From Membranipora membranacea (taxonomy: Eukaryota > Bryozoa > Gymnolaemata > Cheilostomatida > Membraniporidae): a stretch of 64,000 nt of DNA. The notes beneath the pieces were generated by a model, which worked only from the letters and a program-made list of their open reading frames with translations, was not told the DNA's origin and ran no database searches. Each line of letters starts with the position of its first letter. Within the stretch, counting starts at the first letter, position 1. A program made the translations under genes and the position numbers. Of this stretch, positions 12,601 to 23,239 are shown in pieces. The stretch lies in contig OU612065.1 of NCBI GenBank assembly GCA_914767715.1, positions 3,596,001 to 3,660,000 of the forward strand, written 5' to 3'.

Positions 12601-15553
12601 TGTATGCGGCTTCTGTAATGAGACTTGTAGATGGAAACATACGATGAGGAGGCATATTAAGGTAGATATGTATGATAATTATTGATACATGGGTAGGGGT
12701 GAAGACCGTAAATGCATGGTACATTCATAACAACGTTCAATAGACGATGTTTAATGTTGTTCACCTGAGAACGATTGGCCATAATGGCCAGGGACAGAGT
12801 CAGGGTTGGGGATGCAGGGCTGTGTAACTGTAGTAGTTGGGTTTTTGAGCTTATTAACCTTGAAGATTTGAAACCAAGTCAGAACCTGCGCTGTGAATGT
12901 TAGTGAGCACGCCATGCATTACCCAGGCTTGTCAGTCTGTGTCTTATATGAAGGGTTTGGCATTAGAGTTATTATATATAATAACTCTATGGGTGTGGCA
13001 CTCTGATACTGATTTGGTATCGACCCATTCACTGAACCAGAAAATAATCTTACTCTAACTTGATTAAATGACAGAACGTGTATTTTATTCTGCGTCAATA
13101 TGTACAACGCGCTGATAATTACTACAGAACTTTGATTTTTGATGCACGGATTGCTCATCACAATGGAGCTCCACTGCTCTAGGAGGATAGCCTGGTAGAT
13201 TTTAGTACAAATTTTGTCTGATCATGATCTTTGCAGAGAAAACACCCACGACATGCTAATGTTGCTGATGACACTCATTACCTAAACTCATTACTAAGAG
13301 ATACAACAGAGCTGGATGAATCTCAGATTAATAGACTGAGCTCTGAGCTGCAGAATACTACACAGGATCAGCCTGTGATTATATCCATGGATTCTCTTAC
13401 TGCTGATCAGATAGTAGATCTGGATGAGCAGATAGTGGGACAAGGTATGCTAGAGGGTCCTTCTCTTCTACATAAGTAGAATTTTGTCTTGCATAAATCA
13501 GTCTGCATAACTCAGTCTGCATAAATCAGTCTGCATAACTCAGTCTGCATAAATCAGTATGCATAAATCAGTATGCATAAATCAGTCTGCATAAATCAGA
13601 AAATAATACTGGTATTTTAGTAAGAGCTGTCGCTGTTGGATATATTGCTGTTTTGATTTTGTTAAATAGCTTTATTCAGTTTATGTACACAGTGATTATC
13701 TCTGTGAAGCGATTGATCTTGCTTGAGCATCATGAAAAACAACAGTCCAGCAGTTAGACACCATCACTGTCATTCCCAAACCATTGTAAAGGCAAAAATA
13801 TGTGTATTTGTATGTTCCTGAAAGTTCCAAGAGCCTGCACTGATTGATCCCAATGGGAATTTAAGAAAGTTAGGTTTTGTATATATATAGATATACTAGC
13901 AAAACCTTATTGAATTACAAGCTGCTTTAGTTCTTGATTGACACTATATTTTCCTACCAGTAAATGATGGATCAGATGAAGGAGCCACTTTACAGCTGTA
14001 TAGTCAGAACGATGAGACTTATCTACCTCAGGCAGCAGCTGAAGCTCTACAGAAGCTCTCCTCCTCCATATCTCAACCTCAACAACAACAGCTTATCATC
14101 AGCGGACAACAGTTCACTATCAACTTCACTAACAGTGGGCAGACGATTCTAACCCCGCTAGATATGCACACAGCTGTAGTAGACACTGGATCAGGTATGG
14201 GATGACCTTGAAGATTTATCTTTACATTATGTATCTAAACCACTTAGCACTTAGCCTTGCTACGTGGCTATTTTGCATGAATTTATATAGTATTTGTGTG
14301 AATGATTTGTGAAAAAGTTTGAGACATGAAGGGAAGCAATAGTCAGTATCGTGTCTAAATTAGTCTAATAAGGCATGTAATCAGTGTTCCCGAAACTCAA
14401 CTATTAGCTGAATTTCCCTCCACATCAAGTCAAATATATGCAATGTTTTCATTGACCTGATACCACTGGGAATTTCAGAGAGGTAGATAGTGGTCTGCTC
14501 ATTAGGATGCCCATACCATCCAATGACTACAAGATTGCTACCACAGGTTTTTTGTATTGTTTGTATATACGACCAATATTATAAATGTTACAGTTGGGAC
14601 AAGTTTGTTGCGGAGCCACCACAATGATATTCAAACAGTCCATTTGGAGGGTGGAAACAACTCCCATCTAGCGCAGATGCATTCTGGGGATGCAGATTCT
14701 CAAGTTGTCATATCACAAGGTCACCAACAAGTGGAGGATGAACTAGCTGGTCAGTGATGAGTATTTCTTTGTTCAAACTTACAAATTGTTGAATTCGAAA
14801 CTGTGTCAATCAATGTTTATACAATTGTCCATGTAGCAAATTACCAAACTGCATTACCTGGTTCTCATTTGCTTCAGTTATCACACACTCGTATGATTTC
14901 GTAGACCCGTTTTTTATAGAGCTACTTTGTATACTTGTAAACTATAATAACGAAAGCGAAGTCCGTTATTTTCTGTAGAGGCTGCAGAGGTCCTGCTGTC
15001 TAATGATGGAACAATAGCTTATAATGCAGACGGCCAAATCCCAGCAGACAATACTGTCAGTTTCACAGATATACCTCATCTAAATGACAGCAACCAGGTA
15101 TGTTCCCTAGTGTACGTATGTTAGTAAATCAGAGTGGTGATCATACATCCGATTCGTGTCAGGAGGACTAGTCTGTCAAGGCCAGATAACACGAGGTATT
15201 GACTATAATCAAGGAGACTCCTTGCTATAATATAGAGAGGAACTAGCGCAAGAGAGTCTCATCTTATGAATTCACTGGCCTACATCAGGATAAGTTCCCC
15301 TACAAAACTGTTTGACAGTGTATAGGCATGTTTGAAGCGATTAACCAGCACAACTTGTAGGGCATTCAAGCTCGTTTTCCTGGTATGAAAGTTTTCCAAT
15401 ACTCACATTCGTATACACAATTCAGTTCAGTCAAATAATCTAAATATCATTCCATACATTGTTTAATGATTTTTTTCTCTTTTGCAGGATGACAGCAATA
15501 AGATGATATTCTTCAATATTTTGACAGGAAATACCGACAATCAAAGCCAGTAA
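634..15553 (+). CDS. PRDM10/PRDM15-like PR/SET-domain multi-zinc-finger transcription factor
   Basis: Spliced exons: 634-643 (proposed start), 4788-4890, 5457-5616, 5858-6224, 6413-6574, 6775-6844, 7229-7381, 7668-7918, 8128-8304, 8469-8671 (or 8682), 8907-8995, 9039-9221, 9417-9624, 9733-9886, 10202-10302, 10430-10627, 10903-11109, 11267-11483, 11888-12028, 12507-12661, 13237-13444, 13961-14194, 14594-14749, 14979-15097, 15488-15553. This gives about 1,363 aa, in phase except at the 8671/8907 junction. Order: CDICGDEGHGTDRC zinc knuckle, PR/SET domain (NWLSLIKPA, EQNCIVFQ, PGEALSVWYAKGYA), about 24 C2H2/C2HC fingers, then an acidic, Gln-rich tail. Family knowledge: PRDM proteins are nuclear DNA-binding regulators; the knuckle-SET-finger-Gln-tail order fits PRDM10/15 best. 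The start ATGGAGTCAG before gtaata is the only in-phase upstream choice I found (moderate). A GGAAGT ETS-like motif lies about 100 bp upstream. Confidence 0.85.
1615..1878. repeat. Imperfect tandem duplication, two copies of about 130 bp
   Basis: Copy one begins at about 1615 (AAAGCCTAAGTGCCTGG) and copy two at about 1750 (TTAAGCCTTAGCGCCTGG). Both contain AAAATCTGCTT, AATAGAAATTT or a close match, and end with GGTTCAAAGGCTAAT or GGCTCAAAGGCTAAT. The copies are clearly diverged. No coding sense was found. Confidence 0.6.
1900..1978 (+). repeat. tRNA-derived SINE head (A and B box)
   Basis: TAGCTCAGTGTGTAGAGCG at about 1907-1925 matches a pol III A box in a D-arm, and GGATTCGAGACT at about 1961-1972 matches a B box in a T-arm. 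Spacing is tRNA-like, but the anticodon and acceptor stems do not pair cleanly. This looks like a SINE or tRNA relic rather than a functional tRNA. No tail or target duplication was identified. Confidence 0.5.
2147..2211. repeat. Two adjacent GC-rich stem-loops with a CCCACACCC spacer
   Basis: GGGCGC-TAAA-GCGCCC (2147-2162) is followed by CTCCCACACCCTCCCC, then by a perfect hairpin GATCGGGC-TGC-GCCCGATC (2193-2211). The GC content stands out against an AT-rich intron. A related structure lies at 3296. Confidence 0.6.
3296..3322. repeat. GC-rich stem-loop followed by CCCACACCC
   Basis: AGGGGTGC-CA-GCACCCCT forms a perfect 8-bp stem and runs into CCCACACCCACCC. Stem composition and the trailing CCCACACCC match the structure at 2147. 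Confidence 0.6.
7625..7646. repeat. (TA)n microsatellite in a PRDM intron
   Basis: An uninterrupted TA dinucleotide run upstream of the exon at 7668. Similar TA runs occur near 22918-22935, 33686-33704 and 52007-52026. Confidence 0.9.
12964..12989. repeat. 26-bp perfect palindrome matching foldback termini
   Basis: TAGAGTTATTATA followed by its exact reverse complement. The half-site equals the outermost bases of the 21660-22565 foldback element (CATAGAGTTATTATA), so this is probably a collapsed or internally deleted copy inside a PRDM intron. Confidence 0.7.
13491..13599. repeat. 14-bp minisatellite, about 8 copies
   Basis: Consensus GCATAAATCAGTCT, repeated seven full times plus a partial eighth, with A/C variation at position 7 and C/A at position 13. 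It lies in the PRDM intron 13445-13960. Confidence 0.95.
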
Positions 15554-15603
15554 TGAATTGTTACCATTCAAAGAGAACTATAAAGAGAACTAGTTATTTT
15601 CTG

Positions 15604-15609
15604 TTTATT
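15604..15609 (-). terminator. Candidate polyadenylation signal of NDUFV1
   Basis: TTTATT on the plus strand reads AATAAA on the minus strand, about 180 bp past the NDUFV1 stop. It lies upstream of the PRDM signal, so the two convergent 3' UTRs would overlap. Confidence 0.4.
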
Positions 15610-15693
15610 ACTTTGTATTATATTTGTTTTTTTCCACAAATCACAAACGTATATTCTCAGTGTAATCGTCATTTTTTATGAGACATTGATATA

Positions 15694-15699
15694 AATAAA
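15694..15699 (+). terminator. Polyadenylation signal AATAAA of the PRDM-like gene
   Basis: AATAAA about 140 bp after the TAA stop at 15551-15553, in an A-rich context. This is the canonical eukaryotic cleavage signal. Confidence 0.6.
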
Positions 15700-15790
15700 A
15701 AACACAAAAAAGTCTCTCCTTGTCATCTAGCTCATCTCTTTTAACTTTCCACATACATAATAGTATTATCTTCTCTATTATTAAAAAACA

Positions 15791-18700
15791 CTACGAAGCT
15801 GCTGCCTGCTTGCTTTCAAAATCTGCCATCCTCTGCTCCAACACTGGTCTGAAGTGTCGAATCAAGCCCTGTGAAATAAAAATGGTTATATGATTAGCAC
15901 AGATAACAGTAATACTATCTGAAGATTTTTAATAAAACAAGTTTCACCTCACCCTGCTCTCCTATTGCGGAAACAAATGTGGGAGAAACATAACAGTCTA
16001 TTTAGCATGATATACAGGACGCGCTCGTAGATATGACAGAATATTAATATGGAGTTAACTTACCTGTACAGGCCAGGCTGCACCGTCACCAAGAGCGCAG
16101 ATTGTGTGTCCTTCTATCTGCTTAGATAGTTCGTATAGAGAATCAATCTCATCAGGTCTGGCTTGTCCGGAGGCTGTAAAATGTAAAAATGATAATATGC
16201 AAAGGGGTTATTGTTATTCAGGACACAGAAAATGAACAAACAACAAAGAAGGTAGATTATTGTACATATGGATACTACTATACATAAGCTAACGCTCATT
16301 TATTATATACATACTGAATCTGTGCATCACTTTCATCATCCAGCTGACACCCTCTCTACATGGAGTACACTGTCCGCAGCTCTCGTGTTTGTAAAAGTCA
16401 ATCAACCGAGATATACATCTACAGATATTCATAAATATGACTAAAATATTCACTCCAGTCATTACACAGGGAAGATGACCACATTTATCACACTCAAGTT
16501 CATCACTAGTGATTTAGTTCATTGATGGGTTAGCAAAATGCACATATGTCATATTTCAGTTGCAGTGGATTATCGTCCAATCCCTAGGAAGGAAGGAATG
16601 ATGGAAGGAAGGAATGATGGAAGAAGTTCCCAGTACTGCAGAGAGAAATAGAATTAATATCACTATGTTAGAGAAATTAAATGCCAAGATCTGATGTTAA
16701 AAGACCTGATTCCAAATGCGGAATTATTTTCCTTCATTCGTAACAAGGGCCGATGTTAACATTAAGTCGTTCGTTGATTTCATTGAATACAAAAAAAAAA
16801 CCGTTCAGATTTCAGCCTGTATCATGGCTAGAGAAAAATTGATATCTTACATCCGAATAGCCTATTGAGTGATTATATTCCTCAGGACAAAACTCCACAT
16901 ATAGAATTTAGCATTTCTCTGCCAGGAATTCCTCCAGATAGTCAGAACTGACTGATAAGTCAGCCAAACCATATTGACAGTTAGATAAACGAGCAATAGA
17001 GAATTGACAGAAAAGCCAATTTATCTCACCTGATAATGTCACATTGTTTGTTCATGACAATAATGGCAGCGGTTCCGAGTCCAGTCTGAGCTTCTACTAG
17101 GCCATCAAAATCCATCAGTACAGTATCACATACACTGAAACAACCAAAAATGTTAATCTTGACAATGGTCAACACATATCATTGGAGGAGTGATCGCTCT
17201 CACTATAATATAATTATTACCAGGTTTTCAACCATGGTGGAAATTGCCATTGGTAACACATACACATGTATTATTCTTACCTACATTATTTATACATACC
17301 ATAGATATAATAATAAACCTTCATTAAAAATTTATTACACACAATGTTAGTCAACTGAGGATGGTCATCGTTTGTAGACAAATAAGATCAGACAGTCACC
17401 TCTTTGGAATGAGTGGAGTAGATGATCCACCAGGTATGATGGCTAATAGATTATCCCAGCCTCCAATAACACCTCCAGCGTGTCTCTCAATCAGCTCCTT
17501 TAGGGGTATGGACATCTCTTCCTCAATCGTACACGGATTATTCACTTGTCCAGATATGTTAAATAACTAAAACAGTTTATGATAAATTAACGTTTGTAAC
17601 TGAATTTTCTAAGAAGGGAATGTGAAACCAAAAGTTACACATTGTATAATGTTCCAGAGCCAAATGTATAAGGGGAAAATCTGGCCGAGTGATCTTCATG
17701 GCAGTTCTCAGTAAAAACTTGGACACTATTAATAATACACATTGAGAACTGTACCTTCTGTCCTCTATTTCTCTCTCTGCCGAAACCAGAAAACCAGGAT
17801 CCGCCTCTACGACAGATGGTAGGTGCGACAGCCACTGTCTCCACGTTAGCGACAGTTGTGGGACAGCCGAATACTCCGACATCAGCTGGGAACGGAGGCT
17901 TGAGACGAGGCTTTCCTTGCTTACCCTCGAGAGATTCTATCAGAGCCTACAACAGATCAGATACCATATATAAACAATGATCGAATATGACATGTACTGG
18001 ATGCAGCCCAATTTTATGGCACTGACATCTGCATCTTTTCGATGGTTCAGGATTGTCCTTGTCAACAAAATTATATGACTGAATTTGACATATGAAAGTC
18101 CAGTTAGAGCCCAGCTTGTTAATCAAGTCAAACATTGAGGGTCAAATCTGTATAAACTGTGGTGACTGAATATTTCTATGTGTTGTTGCCTTTTGCTTGT
18201 ATGGTGTTATTTACACCCTATAACAGCGTAGTGTACTGCTAAATGACATATTTGGGTTATTTTGTCTCAGCAGCCAATCAAAGCGATGCAAAAAAACAAA
18301 CCAAAGCAACAGCACATGTCGTTCAGCAGTTCACTACACAGCTAGTATATAAAGTAAGTAACCCCACACAAGCAATACCCAATAGAGTAGTAATTAACAG
18401 ACTATGGAGTCAATGCTATCTTTGTTTAGTCTGAATCCAAGTCTAGTTTGAACCCAGATTGAGTCATTTATCTTAATTGTTTGCAAAATGACATGGTATG
18501 CAGGGAGTGTGGGGCATATGTCTAACACTCCCTGTTATGTAGTTGTGCCCTCTTCGACTACAGATTTTCTCTTTGTATGTAGACTTACTGTTTCTTCACC
18601 ACAGATATATGCTCCAGCACCTCTGTGTAGATAGACATCAAAGTCATAACCAGATCCACAGGCGTTTTTACCAATGAACCCGGCTTTGTATGCTTCATTT

Positions 18701-21359
18701 ATAGCTAACTGCATGTTGCTTGCTTCGTTATAAAACTCTCCCCTGATGTATATGTAAGCTAAAAAAAAGAGAAGATTATGACATGTGCTCTGTTATAAGA
18801 AAATTACATCATATTTTATGTTCAATCCTCTCAACAGTATATTCTCTGGGAATTTTTCAAACTTTGAACCATATTGTGTTCAAGTTTTAGCTAATAGGAT
18901 GCCATAAATAATGATTTATTTTGTAATGACAATACATTATTGTTAGAGAAGCTATCTTACTGATCAACCTCAACCACATAGGTGCCAGGTGCTTTAACCG
19001 ATGTCACATACACACATGGTATCTAGGGTCTGACATATAAATTGGCAAATTTCAGACATCTCTTTTAAATTGTTGCAAACGGCAAAAACAAACCATACTA
19101 GGCTAATTTTATAAAACCATGCTCACACCTGCTCTTGCCCCCATTGATCGGCCAGCCACAAGACAGCCCTCAACTAATGTGTGAGGGTCGTGTCTCATAA
19201 TCTCTCTGTCCTTACATGTACCGGGCTCTCCCTCATCTGCATTTACTACCAGGTACTTTGGTCTGTAATCAAACAGTGAAATGTAAACCTGAGAGTGGAT
19301 ACATCAACTCATTATTCTCTTCTTCATGAGAATACTGGTAGCAAAATAATATAAAACAATAATTATGTTACTGTGATTTACATTATTCTTTGACTCTATG
19401 ACTGAGTATTTTAGTATATGAAATACAGGGTGCTATGGTCATACCTGCCATCACCTGGCTTATTCATAAAGCTCCATTTGAGCCCAGTGGGAAAGCCAGC
19501 TCCTCCTCTGCCACGCAAACCGGACTCCTTCACTTCATTTAATATCCATTCATGTCCTTTCTGTACAATCTCCTTTGTTTTGTACCAGTGACCCTGCAAA
19601 CGGGGGAACATGGTGGCATAGCTATGTACAGTGTTTGAAATATATATATTGTTGATTTCATAGATGAGCAGAGGGACAATTTCGAACACTATACATCATT
19701 TTTACGAATTAGTGCTATCAACTTTTTCAATGTACAAATTTTTCATAATACTGCAGAGCCATCTGCCTGACTATACATTGCTTTTATCTTTGGGTAGTAT
19801 TTAAGGACCTATCTACCGTGTTACAGCTTACATACCCTCTCCATAGCACCTTTGAGCTTCCAATCATGGCGTCCATATATATTTGTAAAAATTCGATCTT
19901 CATCTTTCATCGCACCAAAACTAGTCTAAAATGCAATAGCATAGCATAATACAACAAACCTGCTTTAATTTCTGATAAACGAGGTGTTGATTCACTCATG
20001 CCTCCAGAACAAAACGCATTGAATTTTATATGAGTTATTTGCCTTTGATTTAGATGATTGAACACAGGAAAACTTCTGTACTATACTAAACATTACGGCC
20101 AAAAATGCTCTTTTCCAGAAAATGGTTTTCCATGACCAGCCCTAAAAGAGCACTTCGACATGGTTGCTTTTATATATGGCGTTAAATAACATGGAATGCC
20201 CCTCTCCATGAAACAGTGGATCAGTAATATAAAAAAAGACAGTAATTGCATTACCTTTTCTGGCTTCTTTTCTGCAGCCTCAGCTGAAAATGCTCGTGAA
20301 GTGCATATTGCTGGCACCCTGCCTGCGTTTGCCGCTATAAACAATAATGTACAATATCATACAACTAAGACGTTTATTGTAGGGTATTTAGTGTGTCACC
20401 CATCACATGTTTAACCAAAGACTTACACGGGATTACTCAGAACATTAACTAAGCGGAAGTTCACTGATCACTGCAGCTGATTATTGATATTGATACTACT
20501 GTTTTCGCTTCTATTCTATGGATAATGATGAGTAGTAAGAGCTGATACCTCTTAACGTCAGATACAAACACGGGTGATGCAGGCTTGTAAACTATGTACA
20601 CAGCTCTTGACCCATGAAATGTGAAGGGACAGTAGGTCATGTTCTATCAATTTCGAGATCACTCCTGTTAGATTAGTTTCAAAAAGAGATGGGGCTCCTC
20701 AGGTTAACTATGTAGGGGGCATTTTGCTATCCAAAGGACTGGCGCATTTCTTCCTAGAGCACCATCATGCCATTGAGCTTGCCTGACCCTTGTAGGCAAT
20801 GAAAACTCATTGTTGCAAGCCTGATCTCTACCTAGATTTATTTTTAACTTAGGGCAGCAAAGATCATTCTGTTTTTAAGTCCCTAGCTCATGTTCATGTA
20901 TCTCATGACTGACTGACTTTGACTTGTTTGATGATAGCATGACCATAAGCATTTCAATAAAAAAACATGTTACTGACTGGTAAGGGTAACCAACTTGTGA
21001 AATAGGTGCAGGATCTTAGACTACAGACCAATAGATTATAGTGGCAACTGTGGTGCTGTAAACAATACTACTGAGGTAGCCCTAGCTAGCTTTATATTTA
21101 TTAGCTAGAGGTGTAAATTCAGTTCCACCCCAGGCCCTTTTAAGTTATTGTAAGTCCAGTGGTCAATGCCTTTTCTCTCTGACACCAACACCACTGGACC
21201 ACTGAACATACTTGCACAAACAATCTCTGCAGAACAAAAAAGATAGTGAAGTGAAGAAGGACTGTGAGTGATTGTGGTGTTCAATTGTTTGTTACATAAA
21301 GATCATTATTTTGCATGTTTACCTTTAACAGAAGGGAGAACTCTCCAAACTGCTTTCAT
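15791..21359 (-). CDS. NDUFV1: NADH dehydrogenase [ubiquinone] flavoprotein 1, mitochondrial (complex I 51-kDa subunit)
   Basis: Twelve exons read down the minus strand: 21359-21323, 20334-20255, 19925-19836, 19593-19445, 19262-19129, 18758-18589, 17946-17755, 17566-17400, 17134-17030, 16418-16315, 16173-16064, 15868-15791. All phases agree, giving 471 aa (the human protein is 464). The N-terminus [18 protein letters not shown] is basic and lacks acidic residues, as expected of a mitochondrial presequence. Visible motifs: [16 protein letters not shown] (FMN/NADH site), [30 protein letters not shown], and [12 protein letters not shown] plus the later [12 protein letters not shown] cysteine for the [4Fe-4S] N3 cluster. 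It oxidises matrix NADH and passes electrons via FMN into complex I. Every hallmark is intact, so the gene is probably functional. It is convergent with the PRDM-like gene. Confidence 0.97.
16587..16624. repeat. Short GGAAGGAATGAT tandem repeat in an NDUFV1 intron
   Basis: Purine-rich GGAAGGAAGGAATGAT units repeat just over twice in the intron between the exons ending at 17030 and starting at 16418. Confidence 0.8.
21153..21200. repeat. Small hairpin repeat related to 60325-60464
   Basis: GTCCAGTGGT (about 21154-21163) pairs with ACCACTGGAC (about 21190-21199). Between them lies TGCCTTTTCTCTC, also present at the centre of the hairpin at 60325-60464, so both belong to one repeat family. It sits in NDUFV1 intron 1. 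Confidence 0.6.
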
Positions 21360-21659
21360 AGTTGCTGCTGATCCTAGAGGTGATCAGCTTCACTGAATTA
21401 ATATTGGTAGCACTTTGTGCAGTGAGTGTACTGCTGTTCGATTTGGTAAGAGTTACAAAATCATCGGTATCCTCTTACCGTCCCGCAGCAAATTATTATA
21501 TTAGACTTCAATTCTATTGGATATTTTTGGACAACTCAGATCTTTGTTTACATATATAAGCTTAATAATTGGCTGTTCAATATGGCGGGTAAATTCCCAC
21601 ATGCAATGTAGTCCGAGCTATCAAATCTCACATCTGTTTGAATGATTGTTCTATTTAGC

Positions 21660-22565
21660 CATAGAGTTATTATATACTCTAGAGTGGACAATGCAGTGCT
21701 CAAAACGTCCTACTTAATTATGGCGAAATTCATGACGCGACGCAATCTGGTTGTGCATGGCTAGTGCCAGTATCATATATTATCATTGAGAATTTAGGAA
21801 TTGAGTATGAAAATTGATGTTTTAGAGCGCTAATAGCCAATTTTTTGGAAAATTTTTCATGTCACACCATGTTGAACACTTGTAGGTATTTTCACTTGCA
21901 GCCATTGGAAAATTTTTCTAGGTTTTCCCATGAAAATAAGCCAAAACCCCAACCGCAAACACATCATTGTGATGAAAAAAAATTACCGGGCTAGCTTGAT
22001 TAATGTTATCTGGAGAGCAAATCTGAATCTTGACATTATGTACACTGTGACTGAAAATGAGGCAAGCTGCAAAACTTTACGCATCCGATCACTTGTTCAC
22101 AGGCTACTCGTACTTCATTTAATCAAAAATAAAACAAACCCATTGAATGTGTAACATATGAGTAAGAGAGACAGGACACAGCTTATATGGCTGGCAAGTG
22201 GCAGTAGAAAAAACAAGCTAGCCCGGTGATTTATTTTCATCACAATAATGTGTTTGCGGTTGGGGCTTTGGCTTATTTTCATGGGAAAACATAGAAAATT
22301 TTTCCAATGGCTGCAAATGAAAATACCTACAAGTGTTCCACATAGTGTGCCATGAAAATTTTTCCGAAAAAATGGCTTTAAGCGCTCTAAAACTTAAATT
22401 TTCATACCCAACTCCTAAATTCTCAATGATAAATTTTATGATACAGGCACTGGCCATGCACAACCAGATTGCGTCGCGTCATGGATTTCGCAATAATTAA
22501 GTAGGACAAAAACTGATGCTATTTTTGTACACATTGTCCACTCTAGAGTATATAATAACTCTATG
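21660..22565. mobile_element. Foldback (inverted-repeat) DNA transposon, 906 bp
   Basis: Two inverted arms of about 330 bp (21660 to about 21998 and about 22207 to 22565) flank a loop of about 200 bp. Termini are CATAGAGTTATTATATACTC and its reverse complement. The 8-bp direct repeat TATTTAGC at 21652-21659 and 22566-22573 is the target-site duplication. No transposase is encoded, so it is non-autonomous. An 8-bp duplication is compatible with hAT-like integration, but the superfamily is not established. Confidence 0.88.
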
Positions 22566-22953
22566 TATTTAGCTTAGCACCCAGAGACCCATCCCAGACT
22601 AGTAAAATCATGCTTGAAATATTGCTGAGGACAAATTATAGACGGGATATGAAAATAAGACTGCATGAAACCACTTGACAGGTTGACTGGCTGCAAAACA
22701 TCATAATGGTTAATTGAGTTTTTGGGAAGTTAGTGACCATTGGTAGAAAAGGATACAAAAGCATATGCTCCTAACAGGCTCTAAGTAAGTAAGTTCATTG
22801 CTGGTTCTTCTTCCTCCTTCACCCATGTCAAACAGACTGGAGGCAAGACAGGTACTGGCTGGCAGCCTACTACTAATCTTAGATCTACTATCATTTTATT
22901 TAGCTTTCTATAACATATTATATATATATATATATCTTTCTATAGTAAAGTTT

Positions 22954-22990
22954 GCCCGTCTTGACAAGCTATGCTTGGTGGGGAGACCCC
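22954..22990. repeat. Partial copy of the 61066-61157 hairpin repeat
   Basis: CCCGTCTTGACAAGCT followed by TGGTGGGGAGACCCC resembles one arm and the centre of the hairpin element at 61066-61157. Confidence 0.5.
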
Positions 22991-23239
22991 TATGTCAATC
23001 TTTGGTATTATATGATCCTTGATATATCATAGCTATGCGCTTATTCTTATTGCATTATTATTACATGTTTCCAACATCAATCAGCCTTGTTTTTTCGTTT
23101 CTGTTGATAGGTGACAACAACAGAAAATTCAAAATTTCAAATTTATATGTAAATCCATATAGACAGTTCTTGGGTTGGTAATTGGTTGTCACAGCCATAT
23201 ACGTATTAGAATTAGACACATCGTTAACAGTGGCGTTTC

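Noticed and set aside
13491-13599. CRISPR-like array
   Set aside because: The 14-bp units abut directly with no spacers, inside an intron of an animal gene; it is a minisatellite.
20340-20460. Possible NDUFV1 first exon near the ATG at about 20443 (minus strand) with a gtaagt donor
   Set aside because: That ATG reads ATG TTC TGA, an immediate stop. The exon at 21323-21359 gives a proper targeting peptide in the correct phase.
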